A stretch of DNA of 64,000 nt from Neisseria uirgultaei (GCF_962719845.1 NZ_CAUIYF010000004.1:124001-188000), one strand, 5' to 3'. Positions 7,575 through 16,040 are shown, counted from the first letter of the stretch. Notes: a model not told the origin generated them from the sequence alone. Made by a program: numbers and translations.

Positions 7575-8678
7575 TTATCGTGTGATGATGACAGGCTTGT
7601 CGGTCGATTGGATAATGCCGCCGCCCAAACAGATATCGCCGTCGTACAGCACGGCAGACTGACCCGGCGTAACCGCCCATTGCGGTTCGTCAAACACCAG
7701 CTCGGCGGCTTCATCATCCAAATAGCGCAATTCGCAAGGCGAGTCCGCCATACGGTAACGCGTTTTGCAGGTGTAGTGCCCTTCTTTCGGACGCTCGGGC
7801 AGCGTGAAACTCAAATCGTTCATCACAAGGCTGCGGGTATAGAGCAGCGGATGGTCGTGTCCTTGCACGACAATCAGTTCGTTTTTCGTCAAATCTTTAG
7901 CCGCAACAAACCACGGCTTGCCCCCGCCGCCGATGCCCAAACCTTTGCGCTGTCCGAGCGTGTAGAACATCAGCCCGACGTGTTCGCCGACGGTTTTCCC
8001 TTCGGGCGTAACCATTTTACCGTTGTCGGTCGGCAGGTATTTTTGCAGAAACTCGCGAAACGGGCGTTCGCCGATGAAGCAGATGCCCGTGCTGTCTTTT
8101 TTGGCGGCGGTTGGCAGTTTGAACTCGGCGGCAAGGCGGCGGACTTCGGGTTTTTCCAAACCGCCCAACGGGAAAATCGCGCGTTCGAGTTGGAAAGGCT
8201 TGAGGCGGTAGAGGAAATAGCTTTGGTCTTTGTTTCGATCCAAACCTTTGAGCAGGTAATGCACGCCGTTGCAGACTTCTTTGCGCGCATAGTGTCCGGT
8301 GGCGATGGTATCAGCGCCCTGCCCTACGGCGTAGTCCAAAAAGCATTTGAATTTGATTTCGGCATTGCACAAAACATCCGGATTCGGCGTGCGCCCCGCA
8401 CTGTATTCCTGAAGAAAATAAGCAAAGACTTTGTCTTTATATTGCGCGGCGAAATTGACGATGTCGATATCGATGCCGACAATATCGGCAACGGCGATGG
8501 CATCGAACGAATCCTGTTTGATGCTGCAATATTCATCATTGTCGTCATCCTCCCAGTTTTGCATGAATACACCGCGCACTTGATAACCCTGCTGCTTGAG
8601 CAGGGCGGCGGTTACGGAAGAATCGACACCGCCAGAGAGCCCGACGATGATATTGGAGGGGTTTGCTGTCGTATTCAT
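7575..8678 (-). CDS. mnmA: tRNA 2-thiouridylase MnmA
   Basis: It thiolates the wobble uridine U34 of the Lys, Glu and Gln tRNAs. The 367-aa protein starts with the PP-loop (IIVGLSGGVDSSVTAALLKQ) that adenylates U34. The two catalytic cysteines are seen in NPDVLCNAEIKF (about residue 108) and DSTGICFIGERPF (about 205). The C-terminal beta barrel is complete. Length matches the family. It is a single gene flanked by DUS hairpins. An older name is trmU. Confidence 0.96.
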   Translation of the reverse strand: MNTTANPSNIIVGLSGGVDSSVTAALLKQQGYQVRGVFMQNWEDDDNDEYCSIKQDSFDAIAVADIVGIDIDIVNFAAQYKDKVFAYFLQEYSAGRTPNPDVLCNAEIKFKCFLDYAVGQGADTIATGHYARKEVCNGVHYLLKGLDRNKDQSYFLYRLKPFQLERAIFPLGGLEKPEVRRLAAEFKLPTAAKKDSTGICFIGERPFREFLQKYLPTDNGKMVTPEGKTVGEHVGLMFYTLGQRKGLGIGGGGKPWFVAAKDLTKNELIVVQGHDHPLLYTRSLVMNDLSFTLPERPKEGHYTCKTRYRMADSPCELRYLDDEAAELVFDEPQWAVTPGQSAVLYDGDICLGGGIIQSTDKPVIITR

Positions 8679-8747
8679 GCGTAGAATATGGTTGGAAACG
8701 GCGGTTTTTAAAGGCAGATTTTAACACATTTTAAAGGCGGGCATAAA

Positions 8748-8785
8748 AATGCCGTCTGAAAGCCCGAGCTTTTTCAGACGGCATT
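8748..8785 (-). terminator. DUS hairpin terminator of the copper chaperone gene
   Basis: An inverted DUS pair is followed on the minus strand by TTTTTATG, a short T run, 18 nt past the stop codon of the copper chaperone gene. Confidence 0.65.
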
Positions 8786-8803
8786 TCAAATATTTTCAGC
8801 AGA

Positions 8804-9277
8804 TTAGTGCTGATGCGCTTCGCCGTGGTGATGACCGTGATCCATTGCCGGCATCGGCGCGGTTTTGACTTCCAGTTGGACGGTTTGCGCTTTGGCGTTT
8901 TTAAATTTCAGGGTAACGGGAATTTTATCGCCCTCTTTTAATTGTTTTTTCAAACCCATAAACATCACGTGATAGCTGCCGGGTTTGAGTTCGGTAACGG
9001 ATTTCGCCTCCAAAGGCACGCCGCCTTCGACTTCGCGCATCCGCATCACGCCGTTGTCGTTGATGTGGGTATGCACTTCGACGCGGTCGGCAACGGGGCT
9101 GCTTCCGCCGAGCAAAAAGTCTTGTTTGGCTTCGTCGTTGTGGATTTTCATGAACGCGCCGCCCATTTTCATACCTTCGACAGTGGTGCGCGCCCAGCCG
9201 TCCTCAACGTGGATTCCGGCGGCGGAAACCGCGCCTGCCAAACCTGCCATCATCACGGCTGCCAATAGTTTTTTCAT
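8804..9277 (-). CDS. Periplasmic copper chaperone, PCu(A)C family (AccA-like)
   Basis: A 157-aa secreted protein: signal peptide (MKKLLAAVMMAGLAGAVSAA), then a cupredoxin-like domain with the Cu(I) ligand pattern H...M...H-x-M seen in VEVHTHINDNGVMRMREV and SYHVMFMGLK. The C-terminal tail MDHGHHHGEAHQH adds a His-rich metal-binding extension. PCu(A)C proteins deliver copper to periplasmic or membrane cuproenzymes. From memory, the gonococcal member AccA serves the nitrite reductase AniA. An FNR-like box upstream (9342-9355) fits low-oxygen expression. Confidence 0.87.
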   Translation of the reverse strand: MKKLLAAVMMAGLAGAVSAAGIHVEDGWARTTVEGMKMGGAFMKIHNDEAKQDFLLGGSSPVADRVEVHTHINDNGVMRMREVEGGVPLEAKSVTELKPGSYHVMFMGLKKQLKEGDKIPVTLKFKNAKAQTVQLEVKTAPMPAMDHGHHHGEAHQH

Positions 9278-9341
9278 CTTTCTACTCCTTAAATGTCAAA
9301 CGAGGATGCGCTCATCTTACAAACAAATACCGTTCGGAAAT

Positions 9342-9355
9342 TTGATATAGATTAA
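9342..9355 (-). promoter_or_regulatory. FNR-like box upstream of the copper chaperone gene
   Basis: TTGATATAGATTAA matches the FNR consensus TTGAT-N4-ATCAA at 9 of 10 defined positions. On the minus strand a TAAGAT -10 box lies at 9314-9319, predicting a start near 9307. The box centre is then at about -41.5, the classic class II activating position. Both the sequence and the geometry are visible; FNR control itself is inferred. Confidence 0.6.
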
Positions 9356-9413
9356 GCGAATAATAAATACTACATACTAATCCTAAAGGGTTACAAATCC
9401 TGCTGCAAGCGTT

Positions 9414-9797
9414 TTACCCGAACAGGGCGGACAGCCAAACCGCCGCTAACATCAGCATCGCGAACAATTGTGCGGCAGAACCTGCGTCTTTGGCGCGTTT
9501 AGCCAGCTCGTGTTTTTCAGTCGAAGTATGATCGACGGCGGCTTCGACGGCAGTGTTGAACAGTTCGACAATGACCGACACAAAAGACGCGATAATCAAC
9601 GGCAGGCGGACGGCGGTTTCGGAAACCCAAAAAAATGCCGCGCACACCAGCAGCGCGTTCAGCCACAAAACCTGACGGAATGCCGCTTCGTAACGGTAGG
9701 CGGCGGCGATGCCGTCTATCGAATAGCCGAATGCGTTGATGACGCGCCTGATGCCGCCTTTTCCTTTTTTTTCTGCCGCGTAGGAGGAAGGTTCCAT
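9414..9797 (-). CDS. dgkA: Diacylglycerol kinase (undecaprenol kinase family)
   Basis: A 127-aa inner-membrane enzyme that phosphorylates diacylglycerol to phosphatidate, recycling lipid released during envelope synthesis. Three transmembrane segments are visible (about residues 43-60, 65-83, 107-126). The family motifs VELFNTAVEAAVD and AKRAKDAGSAAQ, which hold the catalytic Glu and nucleotide-binding residues, are intact. Good ribosome binding sequence (AAAGGATACC) before the ATG. Confidence 0.93.
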   Translation of the reverse strand: MEPSSYAAEKKGKGGIRRVINAFGYSIDGIAAAYRYEAAFRQVLWLNALLVCAAFFWVSETAVRLPLIIASFVSVIVELFNTAVEAAVDHTSTEKHELAKRAKDAGSAAQLFAMLMLAAVWLSALFG

Positions 9798-9822
9798 CGG
9801 TATCCTTTCAAAATGTTCTCAA

Positions 9823-9977
9823 TATAGTGGATTAACAAAAACCAGTACGGCGTTGCCTCGCCTTAGCTCAAAGAGAACGATTCTCTAAGGTGCTGAAGCA
9901 CCAAGTGAATCGGTTCCGTACTATTTGTACTGTCTGCGGCTTCGTCGCCTTGTCCTGATTTTTGTTAATCCACTATA
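9823..9977. repeat. Correia repeat enclosed element, full length (copy 1)
   Basis: 155 bp bounded by the Correia termini TATAGTGGATTAAC and GTTAATCCACTATA. It has the full core, including the CTTAGAGAATC/GATTCTCTAAGG segment missing from short forms. It sits upstream of dgkA between dgkA and gshB, and is nearly identical to the copy at 15650-15804 in opposite orientation. Such elements are non-autonomous, insert at TA and can supply promoter or IHF/RNase III sites. Confidence 0.95.
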
Positions 9978-9978
9978 T

Positions 9979-10104
9979 ATGCCGTCTGAAAACGGGGCGG
10001 CGGGGTGTCCGTACGGTATTAAGCGCATCCCTGCTGGCTGAGAGAAAACCCTGCCTGCCCGATCAAACCAAGCGGTTGTGAAGCAAAAGCCTTTCAGACG
10101 GCAT
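9979..10104. other. Two facing DUS copies 100 bp apart downstream of gshB
   Basis: ATGCCGTCTGAA at 9979-9990 and its complement ending near 10104 face each other, but too far apart for a compact terminator. The stretch between them shows no reading frame that I can support. Confidence 0.6.
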
Positions 10105-10108
10105 CGGT

Positions 10109-11068
10109 TTAACGTACCGACCACTCGGCAACGGCATCGGCAAACATTGCCGCCACATCGAAACCTTTTTGTTTCATAATTTCTTGGAATCCGGTCGGGC
10201 TGGTTACGTTGACTTCGGTCAGGTTGCTGCCGATAACGTCCAAACCGGCAAGTAGGATGCCGCGCCGTTTGAGTTCGGGGGCGAGCGTTTCGGCAATTTC
10301 GCGGTCGCGTCCGTCCAATTCCTGCGCCACGCCGCGCCCGCCTGCCGCAAGGTTGCCGCGTGTTTCGCCGTTTTGCGGGATACGCGCCAAAGCATAGGGC
10401 ACGACTTCGCCGCCGATAATCAGGATACGTTTGTCGCCGTGTACGATTTCGGGAATGTAGCATTGCGCCATGATGGTGCGGGAATCAAGCTGCATCAGGG
10501 TTTCGAGGATGCTGCCGATGTTGGGGTCTTTTTCGGTCAGGCGGAAAATGCCCATACCGCCCATGCCGTCCAGCGGTTTGATGATGATGTCGCCGTGTTC
10601 TTTCAAAAATGCGCGGACATCGGCGGAACGGGTCGTAACCAGCGTAGGCGCGGTAAAGCGGCTGAAGTTCAAAATCGCCAGTTTTTCATTGAAGTCGCGC
10701 ATCGCCTGTCCGCTGTTGAACACTTTCGCGCCCTGCTGTTCCGCCAGCGTCAGAAGCTGTGTGGCGTAGAGGTATTGCATATCGAACGGCGGATCGGTAC
10801 GCATAATCACGGCATCAAATGCTTTCAATGCCGTCTGAACTTTGTCGGCGGCGGCAAACCAGTTTTTGTCGTGGTCGTCTTGTGCTCCGAGAAACTCAAA
10901 AGCAGACGCATCAGCAACCACCAGACCGTTTTTAACCGACAATCCGCTGCTCAAGGTATGAAACAGCCGCCAGCCGCGTTTTGCCATTTCCCGCATCATC
11001 GCGTAGGTGGTGTCTTTGTAGGTTTTGAAACTTGCCATCGGGTCGGCAATAAAGAGGACTTTCATCAT
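10109..11068 (-). CDS. gshB: Glutathione synthetase
   Basis: It joins glycine to gamma-glutamylcysteine using ATP, the last step of glutathione synthesis; neisseriae hold high glutathione levels against oxidants. The 319-aa protein has the ATP-grasp fold: N-terminal IADPMASFKTYKDTTYAMM, the ATP-binding KPLDGMGGMGIFRL loop, and the magnesium and substrate residues in LTEVNVTSPTGFQEI. Length equals the E. coli enzyme. Start context MMKVLFIADP leaves two adjacent ATGs. Confidence 0.96.
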   Translation of the reverse strand: MMKVLFIADPMASFKTYKDTTYAMMREMAKRGWRLFHTLSSGLSVKNGLVVADASAFEFLGAQDDHDKNWFAAADKVQTALKAFDAVIMRTDPPFDMQYLYATQLLTLAEQQGAKVFNSGQAMRDFNEKLAILNFSRFTAPTLVTTRSADVRAFLKEHGDIIIKPLDGMGGMGIFRLTEKDPNIGSILETLMQLDSRTIMAQCYIPEIVHGDKRILIIGGEVVPYALARIPQNGETRGNLAAGGRGVAQELDGRDREIAETLAPELKRRGILLAGLDVIGSNLTEVNVTSPTGFQEIMKQKGFDVAAMFADAVAEWSVR

Positions 11069-11157
11069 ATTTTCTTTCCGGTGTGCCGAATGTGCCGCAT
11101 TTCGCGGGTAAAGGAGAAATGCCGTCCGAACAATATTCAGACGGCAAAGATGAGGTT

Positions 11158-12846
11158 TTACTTAGGCTGCCAAGAATCTTTCAGCGTTACCGTGCGGTTG
11201 AACACCGGCGTGTCTTTGCCGTGGTCTTTGCGGTCGGTGACGAAATAGCCGATGCGTTCAAACTGCCAACGGCTCTCCGCCGGTAAATCTTTTGCGACAG
11301 GTTCGGCGTAGGCGGTGATTTCCTTGATGGATTCAGGATTAAGGAAATCGGTAAACGGCAGGTATTCGCCGTCTTCGCCGCGCACGGCATCGGGACGCTC
11401 GACGGTAAAGAGGCGGTCGTACAGGCGGACTTTGATTTCTGCTGCGTGTTCGGCGGAAACCCAGTGAATCACGCCTTTGACTTTGCGGCCTTCGGGATTC
11501 TTGCCCAAGGTATCGTGGTCGATGCTGCATTTGAGTTCAACCACATTGCCTGCCTCGTCTTTTATTACTTCGTCGCACTTGATGACATAGCCGTGGCGCA
11601 AACGCACTTCGCCGCCCGGAGTCAGGCGTTTGAATCCTTTGGGCGGATTTTCGGCAAAGTCGTCGGCTTCGATGTAAATGGTTTGTGAAACAGGTACTTC
11701 GCGATCGCCCATTTCCTCGTGGTTCGGATGGAACGCGGCATGGCGGCTTTGGGTTTTACCGGCTTCAAAGTTGGTCAGGGTAACTTTGAGCGGGTTCAAC
11801 ACCGCCATCAGGCGCGGGGCGGAGTTTTCCAGCTCTTCGCGAATCGCGCCTTCCAACACGCTCATATCGACGATGTTTTCAGATTTGGAAATACCGGCGC
11901 GTTTGGCAAACAGGCGCAGCCCTTCGGGCGTGTAGCCGCGGCGGCGCATACCGGAAATGGTCGGCATACGCGGATCGTCCCAGCCGGAAACGTGTTTTTC
12001 CACAACCAACTGATTCAATTTCCGTTTGGAGGTAATGGTGTACAAAAGCTCCAAACGGGAAAACTCGTATTGGCGCGGACGGGTGGCGTGCGGCGCAGGA
12101 ATGTTGTCCAACACCCAATCGTAAAGCGGGCGGTGGGCTTCAAATTCGAGCGTACACAAGGAATGCGTGATGCCTTCGATGGCATCGGAAATGCAATGCG
12201 TGTAGTCGTACATCGGGTAGATGCACCATTTGTCGCCGATGTTGTGGTGATGGGCGCGGCGGATGCGGTAGATGACGGGGTCGCGCATATTGATGTTGCC
12301 GGATGCCATGTCGATTTTCAGGCGCAGGGTTTTACTGCCGTCGGGGAACTCGCCGTTTTTCATGCGTGTGAACAGGTCGAGGTTTTCTTCGATACTGCGG
12401 TCGCGGTAAGGGCTGTTTTTGCCCGCTTCGGTCAACGTACCACGGTATTCGCGCATTTCTTCGGGTGTCAAATCATCGACATACGCTTTGCCGTCTTGGA
12501 TTAAACCGACGGCGTAATCATAGAGCCGGTCGAAATAGTTGGAAGCGAAACGCGGCTCGCCTGCCCAATGGAAACCGAGCCACTCGACATCTTCTTTGAT
12601 GGCGTTGACGTATTCGTCGTTTTCTTTTTCGGGGTTGGTGTCGTCGAAACGCAGGTTGCACAAGCCGTCGTAAATATACGCCAAACCAAAGTTCAGGCAG
12701 ATGGATTTGGCGTGTCCGATGTGCAGGTAGCCGTTGGGTTCGGGCGGGAAACGGGTTTGGACGGCTGTATGTTTGCCGCTTTTGAGGTCTTCTTCGATGA
12801 TGGTGCGGATGAAATGGTTGTCCGCGAATTGGTCTTTATTGAGCAT
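11158..12846 (-). CDS. glnS: Glutaminyl-tRNA synthetase
   Basis: A class I synthetase that charges tRNA-Gln. The 562-aa protein has the HIGH motif in PPEPNGYLHIGHAKS and the KMSKS-equivalent loop near ISKSENIVDMSVLE. The C-terminal anticodon-binding beta barrels are complete. A longer frame starting MPSEAIRSKKT at 12879 is only a DUS translated as Met-Pro-Ser-Glu; the family start MLNKDQFADNHFI is at 12846. Confidence 0.96.
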   Translation of the reverse strand: MLNKDQFADNHFIRTIIEEDLKSGKHTAVQTRFPPEPNGYLHIGHAKSICLNFGLAYIYDGLCNLRFDDTNPEKENDEYVNAIKEDVEWLGFHWAGEPRFASNYFDRLYDYAVGLIQDGKAYVDDLTPEEMREYRGTLTEAGKNSPYRDRSIEENLDLFTRMKNGEFPDGSKTLRLKIDMASGNINMRDPVIYRIRRAHHHNIGDKWCIYPMYDYTHCISDAIEGITHSLCTLEFEAHRPLYDWVLDNIPAPHATRPRQYEFSRLELLYTITSKRKLNQLVVEKHVSGWDDPRMPTISGMRRRGYTPEGLRLFAKRAGISKSENIVDMSVLEGAIREELENSAPRLMAVLNPLKVTLTNFEAGKTQSRHAAFHPNHEEMGDREVPVSQTIYIEADDFAENPPKGFKRLTPGGEVRLRHGYVIKCDEVIKDEAGNVVELKCSIDHDTLGKNPEGRKVKGVIHWVSAEHAAEIKVRLYDRLFTVERPDAVRGEDGEYLPFTDFLNPESIKEITAYAEPVAKDLPAESRWQFERIGYFVTDRKDHGKDTPVFNRTVTLKDSWQPK

Positions 12847-12868
12847 AGTTTTCTTTGAACGGATGGCT

Positions 12869-12905
12869 TCAGACGGCATTGGAATGATTCCGTATGCCGT
12901 CTGAA
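12869..12905. terminator. DUS pair, outward polarity, between glnS and the DeoR gene
   Basis: TTCAGACGGCAT and ATGCCGTCTGAA form an inverted repeat around a 13-nt loop upstream of glnS. No T run is seen, so it may be mainly an uptake signal. Confidence 0.4.
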
Positions 12906-12957
12906 GCGGTTTGAGAATGTGTTTATTGTACCCGACTTGCGCGCTTTGACATAGCGT

Positions 12958-13731
12958 TCAGACGGCATCGGCAATCAGGCATTCCACCCCCGCCTCTTTC
13001 AGCATCTTCTGCATCGCGGTATCGGGCAGCCGGTCGGTAAATACTTTGTCAAATGCCGTAATGTCGCCGAGCCTGACCAGCGCGTTGCTGCGGAATTTGC
13101 TGTGATCCACGCCGAGGAAGCGGACGCGCGCGTTGGCTATCATCGCCTGCATGACGCTGACTTCCTTGTAATCGTAATCCAAAAGCGAACCGTCGCTCTC
13201 CACGCCGTGCGTACTCATCACTGCATAATCGACTTTGAACTGGTTGATAAAATCGACGGTTGCCACGCCGGTAATGCCGCCGTCCAAAGGGCGGACGACT
13301 CCGGAAGTGATGATGACCGTGTAATCCGTCCGCGCCGAAACGATGGAGGCGACGTGGATATTGTTGGTAATCACCCTCAGGCTGCCGCGCCGCCTCACCA
13401 GCTCCGATGCCACGGCTTCCATCGTCGTGCCGATACTGACAAACAGCGATGACTCGTCGGGAATATGTTCCGCAATCAGCCGGGCAATGGCGTTTTTTTC
13501 GTTTTGACATTGAATTTGGCGGCTGGCAGGCAGCCCCTCCGGCAAGTTTCCGCCCGAGGACGCGCCGCCGTGATGGCGTTTCAGGCTGCCGGCATCCTCC
13601 AACTCGCGGATGTCGCGGCGTATCGTCTGCGGGGTAACGTCCAATGCGGCGGCAAGCTCGTCCACCGACATAAACTGATGCCGGCGGACAAGGCTTAAAA
13701 TCTCTCCGTGCCTTTGGATTTTCGGTTTCAT
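12958..13731 (-). CDS. DeoR/GlpR-family transcriptional regulator
   Basis: A 257-aa repressor-type protein. The N-terminal winged helix-turn-helix shows MSVDELAAALDVTPQTIRRD and the family tail RRDIRELEDAGSLKRHHGGA. The C-terminal sugar-phosphate sensor domain (DeoRC) has SIGTTMEAVASEL, TNN, GGI-TG and D-x-S-KF-RSNALVRLG. The effector is unknown. It is downstream of and co-oriented with the LysO-like exporter gene (42-bp gap), so the two may be co-transcribed. Confidence 0.9.
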   Translation of the reverse strand: MKPKIQRHGEILSLVRRHQFMSVDELAAALDVTPQTIRRDIRELEDAGSLKRHHGGASSGGNLPEGLPASRQIQCQNEKNAIARLIAEHIPDESSLFVSIGTTMEAVASELVRRRGSLRVITNNIHVASIVSARTDYTVIITSGVVRPLDGGITGVATVDFINQFKVDYAVMSTHGVESDGSLLDYDYKEVSVMQAMIANARVRFLGVDHSKFRSNALVRLGDITAFDKVFTDRLPDTAMQKMLKEAGVECLIADAV

Positions 13732-13773
13732 CGTTTTCTGCCTCCTTGCATCGGGATGCCGATTTTACCGCGT

Positions 13774-14676
13774 TCAGCCCAAAGCGGAAAACACCACCAT
13801 CAGAAACGGAGCGGCGATATTGACCACCACGCCGAAGCTGACCGCTACCGGTACGGCTTCCAAGCCGCCCGCACCCTGAATCACGGGCAATGTGAAATCC
13901 ATACTGGTCGCGCCGCCGACCCCCACCGCCGCATCGGGAAAACGCTTCATCAGCAGCGGAATAAATGCCAGCGCGAACAGTTCTCGTGCCAAATCGTTCA
14001 AAAGCGCGATACTGCCCCATACCGCGCCGTACGCCTCGGTCATCACCAAACCCGAGAGGGAATACCAACCGAAGCCGGAAGCCATCGCCAAACCTTTCAC
14101 CCACGACACACCGTCTGCCGATGCGGCAAACAGCAGCCCGCCTGAAAGAGATGAAAGCATAAACCAGACCGACAACCGAATACCCCTGCGGTTGACCAAA
14201 ACCTGCCGCAACGATACGCCGCCGCTTTTGAGCTGTACGCCGATGAGGAACACCAGCAGCATCAGGCAGTACATACCCGCGTTTTCAGACGGCAGCCAAA
14301 TATCGCGCATCAATTTACCGAACACAAAACCGAGTACCACGCATCCGAGCTGCCTCACACTGCCCGACACACCGACTGAAACACCCTTGCCTTTTCCCTT
14401 TATCCGCCACGGGGATAAGCTCCCCAAAGCCGCCAAGGCAAGCAGGTTCGCCCCTACCGTACAAACAAACAGCCACAGAGCCGTCAGCGCCATATCGTCC
14501 AACTGCGTACCCAAGTTTTCCACGCGGGCAAGCGATACGCCGATCAGCAGCAGCACGGCATACACCAAAACCGACAACATCCTGTCCAACACGCCCAGAT
14601 AAGGTTTGGGAACACGGATAAAAAATCCGGCGAACATCGGTACCAATACCGAAATCAATGTCATCAGGCTGTCCAT
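13774..14676 (-). CDS. LysO-like lysine exporter (DUF340 family)
   Basis: A 300-aa inner-membrane protein with about eight hydrophobic segments. The size and layout match E. coli LysO (YbjE), which exports lysine and confers thialysine resistance. The central GFGWYSLSGLVMTEAYGAVWG and the C-terminal DFTLPVIQ segment with its conserved acidic residue are visible. Substrate is inferred from the family only. It lies between the GntR and DeoR regulator genes, all on the minus strand. Confidence 0.82.
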   Translation of the reverse strand: MDSLMTLISVLVPMFAGFFIRVPKPYLGVLDRMLSVLVYAVLLLIGVSLARVENLGTQLDDMALTALWLFVCTVGANLLALAALGSLSPWRIKGKGKGVSVGVSGSVRQLGCVVLGFVFGKLMRDIWLPSENAGMYCLMLLVFLIGVQLKSGGVSLRQVLVNRRGIRLSVWFMLSSLSGGLLFAASADGVSWVKGLAMASGFGWYSLSGLVMTEAYGAVWGSIALLNDLARELFALAFIPLLMKRFPDAAVGVGGATSMDFTLPVIQGAGGLEAVPVAVSFGVVVNIAAPFLMVVFSALG

Positions 14677-14778
14677 CTCCTGCCCTCCTTTATTGCCGCA
14701 TAATATGTGCGGCTTGAAAATGCCGTCTGAAAATTGCAGATACCCGCATCCATATTTCAGACGGCATCAGGCCGCCGT

Positions 14779-14816
14779 TAAAAAAACCGCCTGAACATCT
14801 GATTCAGACGGTTTTC
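14779..14816 (-). terminator. Terminator downstream of the GntR gene
   Basis: AAACCGCCTGAA pairs with TTCAGACGGTTT around a 7-nt loop and is followed on the minus strand by a T run. A second DUS pair lies at 14718-14767. Confidence 0.72.
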
Positions 14817-14830
14817 TCACCATCAGGCAT

Positions 14831-15547
14831 TCAATCTTCCAAAGTCTTTTCCAAACGCTCCATACAGTTGCCCAAATGGCGGCGCAGGATTTTAACCACG
14901 CGGTTGCGCCTGCCTGCCAGCAGCAGGTCGAGGATTTCCCGATGTTCGGAATGCGTGTGCGTATTGATGGCGTGCTTTTCCTCACGATGCACGCCCGCCA
15001 CGGCGACAATCAGGGAAGATCGCGCGCACAGCGTGTTCATAATGTCGAACAGCACATCGTTGCCCACCAGGCGCGCCAGTTCGACGTGGAAGGCATTGGA
15101 CAGGCGGTTCCAGCCGACGCGGTCGCCCCTGCCGGAAGCCTCTTCTTCGCGCCTTATCATCGCATAAAGCGGCTTGAGGCGCGTTTCCAAGTCCGGCAGG
15201 CCGGCGAGGATGTTCAAAATCATCGTCTCCATTTCGATACGCGCGTTGAACACATCCTGCATTTCTTTCAAATCGGGAACGTGGACGAACGCGCCCCTGT
15301 TGGGTTGCAAATCGACAATCTTGTCGTGCGCCAAAAGCGACAGCGCGCCGCGGACGGTGTTGCGCGAACACACCATCTGGCGGCAAAGTTCGGACTCGGT
15401 CAGCTTTTTGCCGGGCAGCAGCACCTGATCGGTAATGCCGTCCAAAATCAGAGCGTAAACACGGAACAGCTCCGAATCGTGCCGCTCTTCGAGAATCAGG
15501 GAAGACGTGGTCGGCGCATGGATAATGTCGTCGTTTTCAAAGTTCAT
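14831..15547 (-). CDS. GntR-family regulator, FCD (FadR) subfamily
   Basis: 238 aa. The N-terminal winged helix shows LTESELCRQMVCSRNTVRGA and LQPNRGAFVHVPD. The C-terminal helical FCD ligand domain has the metal-binding pattern D/N...H (NAFHVELARLVGN) and H...H (HTHSEHREILDLLL). FCD members bind small carboxylates or sugar acids. Two sites of the form ATTGT-N2-ACAAT, one at the adjacent small RNA promoter and one just before acnB, make it a candidate regulator of both. It is not the well-known GdhR as far as I can tell. Confidence 0.9.
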   Translation of the reverse strand: MNFENDDIIHAPTTSSLILEERHDSELFRVYALILDGITDQVLLPGKKLTESELCRQMVCSRNTVRGALSLLAHDKIVDLQPNRGAFVHVPDLKEMQDVFNARIEMETMILNILAGLPDLETRLKPLYAMIRREEEASGRGDRVGWNRLSNAFHVELARLVGNDVLFDIMNTLCARSSLIVAVAGVHREEKHAINTHTHSEHREILDLLLAGRRNRVVKILRRHLGNCMERLEKTLED

Positions 15548-15649
15548 GATGTTTTCCGTATTTTTACGCTTTCAAATTTTTTAAGATGTTTTAAGGCGGC
15601 TGTGTTTCAAATCGTGTCGGGGAAATTAAAGCATTGCACAAATTTATTT

Positions 15650-15804
15650 TATAGTGAATTAACAAAAATCAGGACAAGGCGGCGAAGCCGCAGACAGTAC
15701 AAATAGTACGGAACCGATTCACTTGGTGCTTCAGCACCTTAGAGAATCGTTCTCTTTGAGCCAAGGCGAGGCAACGCCGTACTGGTTTTTGTTAATCCAC
15801 TATA
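15650..15804. repeat. Correia repeat enclosed element, full length (copy 2, inverted to copy 1)
   Basis: 155 bp from TATAGTGAATTAAC to GTTAATCCACTATA with the complete core. It is in the opposite orientation to the copy at 9823-9977. One terminus carries a G-to-A change (GTGAATT for GTGGATT). It lies upstream of the GntR gene and could influence its expression. Confidence 0.95.
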
Positions 15805-15914
15805 ATTCAATAAATTAATATATGGCTTAAAATAACGGGATGCCCGCCTTCCGCCCGCCTGCAGAAGCAGTCGGGTATCATTTTAAAACGCAGCATTTAA
15901 AATTTGACCGAAAA

Positions 15915-15946
15915 TTGTTGACAATCCGGAATCAAGCCTGCACAAT
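15915..15946 (+). promoter_or_regulatory. Promoter of a small RNA with an ATTGT-N2-ACAAT operator over the -35 box
   Basis: TTGACA (15918-15923) and CACAAT (15941-15946) are 17 nt apart on the plus strand. The -35 box is inside the palindrome ATTGTTGACAAT (about 15914-15925), which resembles operators of FCD-type GntR regulators. The adjacent GntR gene makes it the obvious candidate ligand-responsive regulator. Confidence 0.6.
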
Positions 15947-15952
15947 ACCCCG

Positions 15953-16040
15953 ACAAGTCCAAGTATTATAAAGGCTGAATAAAGAGGAAACAGCAGGCAG
16001 ATATATTCGGGAGGTGCAGTCCGAATATATCTGCTTTTTT
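15953..16040 (+). ncRNA. Candidate small RNA between the GntR and OsmC genes
   Basis: A consensus-like promoter is followed about 45 nt later by a perfect 14-bp hairpin and a T6 run, with no plausible coding frame between them. This gives an independent transcript of about 88 nt on the strand opposite both flanking genes. The AAAGAGGAAA stretch (about 15981-15990) could be an exposed anti-Shine-Dalgarno-like or Hfq region. A meningococcal glucose-responsive RNA (Bns1) has, as I recall, been placed next to a GntR gene; I cannot confirm that this is the same RNA. Confidence 0.6.
15997..16040 (+). terminator. Terminator of the small RNA
   Basis: GCAGATATATTCGG (15997-16010) pairs perfectly with CCGAATATATCTGC (16021-16034), a 10-nt loop between, then six T. 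Confidence 0.9.

Noticed and set aside
9823..9977. Correia element as an insertion sequence with transposase
   Set aside because: Only 155 bp with no coding capacity; the ends and core match Correia repeats.
12847..12879. Longer glnS starting MPSEAIRS
   Set aside because: ATGCCGTCTGAA is a DUS; its translation MPSE appears at many false starts (hisG, rsmJ, purN region as well). Family length fits the downstream ATG.
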